Source: Drosophila miranda (Eukaryota; Arthropoda; Insecta; Diptera; Drosophilidae). Taken from it: DNA of 64,000 nucleotides. Below, one piece after another: positions 55,906 through 64,000 of this stretch (position 1 is its first letter; each line of letters starts with the position of its first letter). Both the position numbers and the translations under genes were made by a program. Below the pieces are notes generated by a model. That model had not been told where the DNA came from. It made no database searches and was given only the letters and a program-made list of their open reading frames with translations. The DNA lies in the NCBI RefSeq assembly GCF_003369915.1, contig NW_022881625.1, positions 3,348,001 to 3,412,000 on the forward strand. Reading direction: 5' to 3'.

Positions 55906-57159
55906 ATGAATAGCAACATGACGAAAAATGAAGCCCCAACATTCTATCAAATGGCAACAATTGCTGAGTTTTCGCCACACCAAGAAACGTTCTGCATTTG
56001 GAAGGAAAAATTCGACATACATTTGTGCGAATTGAATGTGAAAGAGGAAAACACAAAAAAGGCAGTTTTGTTGAAGTCGATCGGTACAGCGGCTTACACT
56101 GTACTACATAGTTTGTGCAATCCGGTATCACCCGTATCAAAAGCATACAAAGAATTATGTGAAATTTTAAAAACACACTACACACCACCTACACTCATAT
56201 TCAGAGAAAGAAAAAAATTTCACATGTCCACAAAAAGTGAAGATGAGACTGTAGCGGAGTGGTATGCTCGAGTTAAACAATTGGCATTGGAATGCAAATT
56301 TGGCTCAAATCTGGAAGCGTTTGTATTAAACCAATTTGTGATGAGCCTTCCCAACCCTATATATGAAAGAATATGTGAAGAAGACGAAAATCTAACTCTG
56401 GCTGATGCACTCAAGAAGGCGATGATCATGGAGACGAAGATCAGCACAAGGAAGACAGAACACAACGTCAACTACATGCATCAAAAGAACGGGACTAGTC
56501 AATGGCAGAGGCAAAGAGGCGAGAACAGAGATCAAGCAAAGAGCAACGGCAGAAGTCATTTCAAGGGCAACCGAAACGTGAGTTACAGAGGCGGCAGAAG
56601 CGACGGTGACGGCGACGGCGAAAACGACTGCGACGCTGGCAGAGAAAAGAAGCAGCAGCCATGTACACACTGTGGCTGGCGAAATCATAACTCAAACAAT
56701 TGCAAGTATAAGGCATGCAAATGTCACAGCTGTGGAAAAATAGGTCACTTGGCGAGCATTTGTAAAAATAAATCAAAAAAATCCGTAAATTATGTATCTC
56801 AAACAAAACATGACACCTATTCTGATAATAATTTTGATAATGATAATTATAACTTTTCTATCTATAGCGTTGATACAACCTCAACTAGTGGAGTATATTA
56901 TTTACCTGTAAAAATTGATGGAAACATAACGAAAATTGCTTGCGACACTGGTGCACCGTGCACATTGGTTCCAAAAACATTTTACGAAAGCTTAAATACC
57001 AGCAGACCACTTAGAAAATGTCTAGTTCCATATGTAGATTACAATGGAGATTCAATCAAAGTTATTGGTGAGTACGATGCAACGATCGAATATCGAGGTC
57101 TAAAAAAAACAAATTGTTGTTGTTGTAACCAATGCAGTGAGTCCACCTTTGCTAGGTAG
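55906..57159 (+). CDS. Gag and protease of mag-like element
   Basis: 417 codons from ATG 55906. Gag-like domain (about residues 20-190, with FHMSTKSEDETVAEWYARV), a basic Gly/Arg/Asn-rich linker, two Cys/His knuckles (CTHCGWRNHNSNNC at about 252, CHSCGKIGHLASIC at about 273), then aspartic protease with CDTGAPCTLV at about 346. The frame ends at 57159 soon after an A8 run (57102-57109). The pol frame lies +1 and continues the protease logically, so the run either gained a base or is a shift site. Confidence 0.87.
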   Translation: MNSNMTKNEAPTFYQMATIAEFSPHQETFCIWKEKFDIHLCELNVKEENTKKAVLLKSIGTAAYTVLHSLCNPVSPVSKAYKELCEILKTHYTPPTLIFRERKKFHMSTKSEDETVAEWYARVKQLALECKFGSNLEAFVLNQFVMSLPNPIYERICEEDENLTLADALKKAMIMETKISTRKTEHNVNYMHQKNGTSQWQRQRGENRDQAKSNGRSHFKGNRNVSYRGGRSDGDGDGENDCDAGREKKQQPCTHCGWRNHNSNNCKYKACKCHSCGKIGHLASICKNKSKKSVNYVSQTKHDTYSDNNFDNDNYNFSIYSVDTTSTSGVYYLPVKIDGNITKIACDTGAPCTLVPKTFYESLNTSRPLRKCLVPYVDYNGDSIKVIGEYDATIEYRGLKKTNCCCCNQCSESTFAR

Positions 57160-59950
57160 AACATTTTTGAGAGCTTTTAATTTTGAGTTAATGCAGGTGA
57201 ACAATGTGTACGTAAATGAACCAAATTCTGTAATTACAGAACAGATTAAATCGGAGTTTGCTGAAGTTTTTGAGCCTTGTTTAGGTTCATATACTACGAA
57301 TACGATATCGTTACTATTAAAAGAAGATGCAAAACCAATATTTTTCAAGCCTAGGTCAGTACCATTAGCATGGAAAGAAAAGATTGAAGTGCAGTTACGA
57401 AAATTCATAGATGATGGAATTTTAGAGCAAGTTGTTAGTTCTGAATGGGCAACACCTTTGGTACCGATTTTAAAACCAAACGGTGACATACGAATTTGTG
57501 GTGACTATAAGGTTACATTAAACCGGTCTTTAGTCGACGTAAAGTATCCACTACCTCGAATAGACGACATTTTTGCAGCGCTTGAAGGGGGTACACTGTA
57601 TTCAAAACTTGACCTGTCAAATGCTTACAATCAGCTAAATTTAGATGAGCAATCTCAAAATTTGTGTACTTGGAGCACACATATTGGACTATTGAAAGTT
57701 AAACGCTTACCATTTGGTATAAAAACTGCAGCAGCTATTTTTCAAAAAACAATGGAAGGGTTGTTTCAGGGTATGCGAGGAGTTGTGGTTTATCAAGATG
57801 ACATAACAGTTACAGGACGAGATCTTCAAGAACATATTTCAAACCTAAAAGCTGTACTTAGAAAACTGAAATCAGTTGGACTTAAATTAAATGACAAGAA
57901 ATGTGAGTTCTTTAAATCCAAAATTTGTTACCTAGGATTTTCAATTGACAGGATAGGACTGAGCAAAAACAATGATAGAGTTGCGAGTGTATTGTTTGCA
58001 CCGGCTCCGGAAAACGTATCACAGCTTAGAGCTTTCATAGGCATGGTAAATTATTATTCAAAGTTTATCAATAATTTCGCTCAGATAATGAGTCCTTTAT
58101 ATGCATTATTAAAGAAAAATTCCAATTTTAATTGGACGCGCGAATGTCAGAGTGCATATGAAGAGGTAAAGAAAGAAGTAACTTCTGAACAAGTTTTAGT
58201 TCACTACAACCCAGATCAACCGTTAGTATTAACGACTGATGCTAGCAGTCATGCAGTTTCAGGTGTTTTATCACATAAATGCAATGAAGATATCAAACCA
58301 ATAGCATTTGTATCAAGAGCATTATCCAAAAGCGAGCATAATTACAGTACAATCGAGAAAGAGGCCCTGGCTATAGTGTTCTGTGTGAGTAAATTAAGAC
58401 AGTATCTTTTAGGAAACAAGTTCATCCTTCGAACAGATCACAAACCATTACTAAGCATATTTGGAGACCTGAAAGGACTTCCATTGATGGCCTCTGCACG
58501 AATGCAAAGATGGGCACTGACTTTGTCAGGTTTTCAATATACAGTTGAACACATAAAGGGGACCTTAAATATAGCAGATGGACTCTCAAGAATGCCTCAA
58601 TGGGAAACGGCTGTACCAAACGAAGACTATAATTACATACATTTTATACAGTCCGAAAAGGTGTTCAAAATTAGCTTCAAAGAAATAGCTCGTGAAACAC
58701 GACGTGACCCAATATTATCAAAAGTTTGTGAGGCAATTAACACTGGTTCGAAGACAAGATTAAAAGGCAGCGAGTTTTCTGCCTACATCTCTAAAACAAA
58801 TGAACTTTCAGTGGAATATGATTGTATCTTATGGGGACACAGAGTAGTAATTCCAACCAAACTGAGACAAGCTATTTTAGCAGAATTTCATGCATCGCAT
58901 TTGGGAATAGTAAAAACCAAAATGTTAGCACGTTCTTATGTGTGGTGGCCTTGCATGGATTCTGAAATTGAGAAATTAATTCGAGATTGTATTCCTTGTC
59001 AGGAACTACAATCAAGTCCAGAAAAGAGTCTGTTAATACCGTGGAAATCCACAGGAAAGGCTTGGAGTCGAGTACACATAGACTTTGCAGGACCAATTAG
59101 AGGTTTTCATTTATTGGTTATTATAGATTCTTATACAAAATGGGCAGAAGTATTCAAAACGAAGGAAATAACTTCATTGTTTACTATCAACAAGCTTAGA
59201 GAAGTATTTTGTCGATATGGTTTACCAGACGTGTTAGTTAGTGACAATGGACGACAGTTTACTTCTGATGATTTTAAAACGTTTATGAAAAACAATGGTG
59301 TTAATCACATTTTTACTGCTCCAGGACATCCAGCGACTAATGGTCAAGCAGAAAATTTTGTAAAGACTGTTAAGAAATCACTATATGCAAACATAAAGGC
59401 TAATGAAAGACAAGATTTTAATACAATTTTAAATAGATTTTTGATCGATTACCGAAATACGATTCATTGTACTACGGGCGAATCTCCTGCTAAATTATTT
59501 TTTGGTCGTACACTAAAAACAAGATTTTCGTTGTTAAAACCACCTACGGTCGAAAGCATAATAAATAAAAAACAGACTGAGTGTGTTGTAAATCACAAAG
59601 GTAGACGAAGCACAGAATTTTTAAAGGGTCTAAAAGTTATGGTTAGGGACTACAAAAATCCTAACAAAGCAAGCTGGACTCAGGCAACTGTAAAACAACA
59701 ACTGGGCCCGCGTTCGTATTGTTGTATTTTGGCGAACAATAACAGAGAAATAAAACGTCACCTGGATCAAATTAGAAACCAAAGCACTAACAATCATACA
59801 TCGCCTAATGCGAAAACACCTGATGTCGAAAGCAATTGTTCAGTAGATGACAATTCCAAAACCAACAATGAACAAATAGTTTCTCAACCAACACCCACCA
59901 GGAGAGAGTTGAGACCACGTGAGGCAGGGAAGGTAGTAAAGCGTATTTAA
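57110..59950 (+). CDS. Pol of mag-like element: RT, RNase H, integrase
   Basis: The open frame enters just after the A8 run and ends at TAA 59950; it has no ATG start of its own, so it must be made by frameshift or is cut off by an indel. It contains the end of the protease (PPLLGRTFL), reverse transcriptase with YQDD at about 57792 (an uncommon second residue), RNase H with TDASS at about 58234, an integrase zinc finger (HASHLG ... CIPC, about 58890-58996), and catalytic Asp, Asp, Glu at about 59082, 59241 and 59348. No stops inside. The C-terminus is basic and Asn/Thr-rich. Confidence 0.88.
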   Translation, partial: QIVVVVTNAVSPPLLGRTFLRAFNFELMQVNNVYVNEPNSVITEQIKSEFAEVFEPCLGSYTTNTISLLLKEDAKPIFFKPRSVPLAWKEKIEVQLRKFIDDGILEQVVSSEWATPLVPILKPNGDIRICGDYKVTLNRSLVDVKYPLPRIDDIFAALEGGTLYSKLDLSNAYNQLNLDEQSQNLCTWSTHIGLLKVKRLPFGIKTAAAIFQKTMEGLFQGMRGVVVYQDDITVTGRDLQEHISNLKAVLRKLKSVGLKLNDKKCEFFKSKICYLGFSIDRIGLSKNNDRVASVLFAPAPENVSQLRAFIGMVNYYSKFINNFAQIMSPLYALLKKNSNFNWTRECQSAYEEVKKEVTSEQVLVHYNPDQPLVLTTDASSHAVSGVLSHKCNEDIKPIAFVSRALSKSEHNYSTIEKEALAIVFCVSKLRQYLLGNKFILRTDHKPLLSIFGDLKGLPLMASARMQRWALTLSGFQYTVEHIKGTLNIADGLSRMPQWETAVPNEDYNYIHFIQSEKVFKISFKEIARETRRDPILSKVCEAINTGSKTRLKGSEFSAYISKTNELSVEYDCILWGHRVVIPTKLRQAILAEFHASHLGIVKTKMLARSYVWWPCMDSEIEKLIRDCIPCQELQSSPEKSLLIPWKSTGKAWSRVHIDFAGPIRGFHLLVIIDSYTKWAEVFKTKEITSLFTINKLREVFCRYGLPDVLVSDNGRQFTSDDFKTFMKNNGVNHIFTAPGHPATNGQAENFVKTVKKSLYANIKANERQDFNTILNRFLIDYRNTIHCTTGESPAKLFFGRTLKTRFSLLKPPTVESIINKKQTECVVNHKGRRSTEFLKGLKVMVRDYKNPNKASWTQATVKQQLGPRSYCCILANNNREIKRHLDQIRNQSTNNHTSPNAKTPDVESNCSVDDNSKTNNEQIVSQPTPTRRELRPREAGKVVKRI

Positions 59951-60156
59951 CAATAAAATAATATAAAGAAAGGAATTATGAAATCAAATTATGTACAAAT
60001 TAAACACTGAAACAAATACTAAACAGATTAAGAAGAAAGAAAAATACGAAATCACATAAATTTTATATACGCTAATTAGATTAAGTACACAAATCAAATT
60101 GTTATAAGAAAATAGATTTGTAAATGACATGTATATTAAACATCTAAGGAGAGGCG
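59951..60156 (+). other. 3' non-coding region of mag-like element
   Basis: About 200 bp, AT-rich, ending in a purine-rich AAGGAGAGG just before the 3' LTR, a plausible polypurine tract. No env frame. Confidence 0.6.
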
Positions 60157-60266
60157 TGTTAGGTATTATATTAATATCTATATACGGTCACACCATCCAA
60201 GGGATATAGAATAAAAGAGAATCTTGAAGACAACGCGTGCTTAAGTCTGAGTGTCAATACACTACA
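60157..60266 (+). repeat. 3' LTR of mag-like element
   Basis: 110 bp, identical to the 5' LTR. Followed by ATAAT and then the resumed pol of the host element. Confidence 0.92.
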
Positions 60267-62327
60267 ATAATGGACCTTGAAAACGGATTTTTCCATGTGC
60301 CTATGGAAGAGCAAAGCAAGTCGTATACGGCCTTTGTTACAAAGGAGGGATTATTCGAGTTTAATAAAGCGCCTTTCGGATTCAAGAACTCGCCAGCTGC
60401 GTTCATTCGGTTCGTAAGCTATATTTTTCAAGAATTAATCAACTCTGACATTATGCAGCTTTATATGGACGACATAATTGTTTACGCCGCGTCGCCCGAG
60501 GTATGCATGAGGAAGACAAAGTTGGTCCTGGAGACAGCTGCGCAGTTTGGCCTAAAGATCAAATGGAAGAAATGTAGCTTCATGCAGCCACGCATTAGCT
60601 TTCTGGGCCATATCATTGAGGACGGGAGAATCTGGCCCGGCAAAGAGAAGACAGCAGCTGTCAGTCGGTTTGCTACGCCCAAAGACATAAAAGCAGTTCA
60701 AGCATTTCTGGGACTCACAGGCTTTTTCAGAAAGTTCATCCCTGGCTATGCACAAGTTGCCCGGCCGCTCACGAATCTACTCAGGATGGAAGCAGTTTTC
60801 AACATTGGCGAAGCAGAGCAACAGTCGCTACAAACCTTAAAGAATCTGCATGTAATCGCACCTGTATTACATTTATACTCACGAGAAGCGCCAACGGAAC
60901 TCCACACGGATGCATCCAAAGAAGGTTTCGGAGCAGTTCTGTTGCAGCAGTCTGATGGCAATTTCCACCCGATTTACTATTGGAGGAAAAAGACTACACA
61001 AGCCGAGTCCAAACGTCACAGTTACTATTTGGAGGTCAAAGCTGCATACCTCGCACTCAAGAAGTTTCGTCACTACCTGTTGGGGATCAAATTTGATCTT
61101 GCCACTGACTGTGCGGCGTTTAAGCAGACAACAACGAAAGTAGATATACCCAGAGAAGTTTCCCAGTGGATTCTGTATATGGAGGACTTTACATTCAAAG
61201 CAGTACACCGCCCAGGGGACAGAATGAGACACGTGGACTGTCTCAGTCGTTTTCCGCAGACATGCATGTTCGTGACGACGGAGCTAACAGCTCGGATAAA
61301 GAAAGCACAGCAGGATGACGATTTCATCAAAGCCACAGTTGAGATCCTGAAGCAGCACCCATATCAAGACTACAAGCTTAAAGGAGGTCTTCTCTTCAAA
61401 TCTGTAAATGGCAATGACGTATTGGTGGTTCCAAGGCTGATGGAAAGGGAAATCATTCAAGGATCGCATGAAGTTGGTCATTTCTCCACAGCGAAGACAA
61501 TGCACTCAGTTCAGCAGCAATACTGGATTCCTCACCTTGAACGGAAAGTAAATAAGTTGATTACTAATTGTATCAGTTGTATAATTTTCAGCAAAAAGTT
61601 GGGCAAACAAGAAGGCTATCTTCATTGCATTGACAAGGGTGACACACCACTATACACGCTGCACGTTGATCATTTGGGCAGCAGCGTTTACATCCAACGC
61701 ATTCAGCGAGTTTCTCAACGAGAACAAAGTCGAACATGTGTGTACAACGACAGGTGTGGCGAGAGGCAACGGTCAGATTGAGCGGGTGAACCGCTCTCAG
61801 CTCAGGAGTCAACGAAGTGGTACAAGCATGTGCCACAGGTCCAGATGGCGATTAATTCGCATGTGCATTCTACGTTGAAGTCGTCGCCATTCGAGGTCAT
61901 GTTTGGGACAAAGATGCACAGACAAGCTGAAAGTCGACTATTGGAGGTGCTCAACGAGGAGTTCGTTACGCAGTTTAACAACGAGCGCCAAGAACTGCGT
62001 GACCAAGCGAAACAAAACATTGAGAAGGCGCAAGAGGTGTACAAGCGCTATTATGATAAAAAACGACGACCTGAGCACGGCTACAGACTAGGAGACATGG
62101 TCGCGATCAAGAGGACGCAGTTCGTCGCAGGACGCAAGTTGGCCAGCGAGTATATGAAGTCACCAAGGTAAAGCGGAACGGTCGCTACGACGTCAGAAAG
62201 GTTGCTCAAGTCGAGGGGCCAAATATCACAGCAACGAGCAGTGACAATATGAAGCTATGGCGTTTTGTCTCAGAGAACGATGATATATTATCATCTGGGA
62301 CAGATGAAGATGAGCAGGAGGGCCGAA

Positions 62328-62613
62328 TGTAAAGGACAGTGTATCAAGCAGTTAGCACTATCCCATCTAAATTAACATTTGAACTTAAGATACCATCGAT
62401 AAGACTTAACCGATATAACCAGACTTAACCGATGTTTAAAAGACCTAACCGATAAGGGTTATCGATACGGGAGTCGGTTGTTGGAAGTAGAAGCAGAAAG
62501 TTGAACAAAAAGTCGGAAGAACAGACTCATTAATTGCACATCTTAAATCATACACTTTGTACTCTTTTTCGAAAAACACTATTAATAAACGATACATTAT
62601 TATTAATCTTACA
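62328..62613 (+). repeat. 3' LTR of copy 2
   Basis: 286 bp; one G fewer than the others in the run before TTATCGATA. Followed by TAACA. Confidence 0.92.
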
Positions 62614-62863
62614 TAACATAGTCGATCAAATAGCAGTCTATATTAAAAAAATATGGCAAATGTTTACAATTATTTCTGTTTGGCATTCGCACGCTCCCGC
62701 GAACGTGTTTTGGCACTCTCTCGCTCTCTTGTTCTGTTTGTGCTCTGTTATCGGTCAGCTCTTTTTGCAACAAAGCTCTCGCAGGCCTTTCAAATAGCTA
62801 GCTAATGGAATGATTTAGCAGTATAGCTCTGGCAGTGAATGAATTAAGTTCCTAACAAGCAAA
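62614..62863. promoter_or_regulatory. Presumed 5' flank of CYP12 copy B
   Basis: 250 bp between the LTR element and the CYP12 ATG, with CTCTCTCGCTCTCTTG tracts of GAGA-factor type near 62705-62735. No TATA box can be placed with confidence. The LTR insertion sits about 250 bp upstream of the start codon. Confidence 0.3.
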
Positions 62864-64000
62864 ATGTTGAAAGTGCGCAGCGGTCTATCTATAATTCAGG
62901 CGCAAAAAGCAGCCCTCTCTGTCAGCAGTCCGCTGGTAAATATATAGTATACATATAGATCCGATATCACAGTGATATACGTTTTTAAATCTCTTGTAGC
63001 GTTGGCAGACCACAGCAGCTGTAGCAGAGCCCAGAAATGATGCAGAGTGGCTACAAGCTCGTCCCTTTGATCAGATTCCTAGTACAACTTTTCTGTCTAC
63101 TGTTCGGAATTTTATGCCTGGAGGAAAATATAGCAAACTGGACATTGTGAAATTGTTCAAAGCTTTGCAAGACGACTATGGAAACATATTATATTTACCA
63201 GGTATGATGGGAGGTACGTCATACCTGATGACTCACAATCCAAGGACTTCGAGGTCGTGTTCCGGAACGAAGGAGTGTGGCCGCATCGGCCTGGCAGCGA
63301 TACTCTTCGCTATCATCGGAAGACTCATAGAAAGGATTTCTTCCAGGGAGTGGAGGGAGCTTTACCCACACAAGGAAAAACCTGGAGCGACTTTCGATCG
63401 GCTCTAAATCCTGTCCTAATGCAGCCGAAGAACGTGCGGCTTTACTATAAGAAGATGTCCCAAGTGAACCAGGAGTTTGTGCAACGGTGCGTATGACTGA
63501 TAATAAATCCCTGTTTACGCTCAAGTATGTTCTCCCCCTTCACAGTATTAAAGCACTCCGTGATATCGATACCCAGGAAGCTCCAGATGATTTCTTAAAC
63601 GTTATAAATCGGTGGACCCTCGAGTCAGTCTCTGTGGTGGCTCTGGACAAGCAGTTGGGACAGCTCAAAGAGTCGGGCGATAACGACCAGGCTGTGTTAC
63701 TCTTCAAGTACCTGGACGATTTTTTTGAATTAACAGCCGATCTGGAGATGAAGCCCTCCATCTGGCGTTACGCTAAAACACCCAAGCTAATGAAGCTAAT
63801 GAAGTCCCTAGATGGCGTTCAAGAAATAACTTCAGCGTATGTAGACGAAGCTATAGAGCGTCTAGAGAAAGAGGCCAAGGAGGGTGTTGTCCGCCCTGAG
63901 AGCGATTAGAGTGTACTGGAAAAGCTGCTCAAGATCGACAAAAAGGTGGCGACGGTTATGGCCATGGACATGCTAATGGCCGGAGTGGATACCGTACGTA
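62864..64000 (+). pseudogene. CYP12-family mitochondrial P450, copy B (disabled, cut by window end)
   Basis: Exon 1 62864-62935 (MLKVRSGLSIIQ..., a Ser/Arg-containing N-terminus fitting a mitochondrial presequence; donor CTG|GTAAAT), exon 2 63000-63486, exon 3 63546-63993 (donor ACC|GTACGT); the haem-binding exon lies outside the window. It is clearly diverged from copy A, more so than the feo copies are from each other. Lesions: in exon 2, CACAATCCAAGG near 63236-63247 has lost a C compared with copy A, so the exon is 487 nt where 488 would keep frame; in exon 3 a Gln codon has become TAG (63907-63909). Not functional as a full-length P450. Confidence 0.85.

Larger units (their letters stand above)
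55729..60266 (+). mobile_element. Mag-like LTR retrotransposon inserted in copy 2
   Basis: 4538 bp with identical 110-bp LTRs (55729-55838 and 60157-60266) and a 5-bp target duplication ATAAT (55724-55728 and 60267-60271). Very short LTRs and the pol sequence (ARMQRWAL in RNase H end) suggest the mag clade, from memory. It has gag and pol, no env. Identical LTRs mean a very recent insertion, later than the arrival of the host element. Confidence 0.92.
54204..62334 (+). pseudogene. Gag-Pol of copy 2, disrupted
   Basis: ATG 54204 matches the copy-1 start. Deletions against copy 1: 2 bp near 54551; 37 bp near 54715; 37 bp near 55303; about 186 bp in integrase at about 61678, removing the first catalytic Asp region; 25 bp near 61793; 10 bp near 62153. 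Several shift the frame. The mag-like element is inserted in the reverse transcriptase part after TIMDL-coding ACCATAAT. Knuckles, protease, YMDD, RNase H and most of integrase are otherwise readable. Confidence 0.88.
53425..62613 (+). mobile_element. Same LTR retrotransposon family, copy 2, deleted and nested
   Basis: LTRs at 53425-53711 (287 bp) and 62328-62613 (286 bp) differ from each other by two substitutions and one indel. TAACA flanks both ends (53420-53424, 62614-62618). Compared with copy 1 the interior has at least six deletions that break gag-pol, and it is interrupted at 55729-60266 by another LTR element. The sequence is otherwise nearly identical to copy 1. Confidence 0.92.

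Noticed and set aside
57100..57160. Classical -1 programmed frameshift
   Set aside because: The -1 frame hits a TAA within a few codons; pol lies in the +1 frame.

Overview
The window is animal DNA, almost certainly Drosophila. Three things support this: short introns with GTAAGT/GTGAGT donors, a fascetto (feo/PRC1) coding sequence and CYP12 mitochondrial P450 sequence, and repeated DINE-1/INE-1 type elements with the typical start (TATACCCGATACTCAAAATGAG), GTCC/GTCT minisatellite and 3' hairpin. The form of these elements recalls obscura-group flies, but that is an inference from memory. I see no tRNA, rRNA or CRISPR. All starts given here are ATG unless stated.

Layout. (1) 1-18628: a tandem duplication. 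Unit 1 (about 1343-8460) and unit 2 (about 10237-17592) each carry a copy of one multi-exon gene that I do not recognise (ancestral product 499 aa) plus about 4.5 kb of non-coding downstream DNA. (2) 18629-29892: a nest of transposons. A DINE-1-like element is split by a fragment of a CR1/Jockey-type non-LTR retrotransposon (minus strand), which is itself split by a forward DINE, a complete LTR retrotransposon (21856-26788) and a reverse DINE. (3) 29893-39725: a second non-LTR element of the same type (plus strand), split by a 5.6-kb LOA-like element (32551-38180) with a 13-bp target duplication. (4) 39726-45830: a possible lone exon and a 5'-truncated LOA-like element on the minus strand. (5) 45831-64000: three feo copies or pieces alternating with two CYP12 copies, interrupted by a second copy of the LTR element (53425-62613), which carries inside it a third, mag-like LTR element (55729-60266).

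The main message is contrast. Every copy of a host gene is damaged: both copies of the unknown gene have frameshifts (different ones), one also lost its ATG, the feo copies are truncated or frameshifted, and both CYP12 copies carry frameshifts and stops. The LTR elements, by contrast, have nearly identical or identical LTRs, and one has an uninterrupted gag-pol frame. This pattern of local duplication, gene decay and young nested transposons is what a Y or neo-Y chromosome or pericentromeric heterochromatin looks like. The sequence alone cannot say which.

I found no clearly new biochemical system. The most interesting items are the feo/CYP12 array with repeated rearrangement, the parallel decay of the unknown gene pair, the double-truncated retroelement fragment inside a DINE/Helentron-type element, and the CCTAA-repeat tails of the LOA-like elements.
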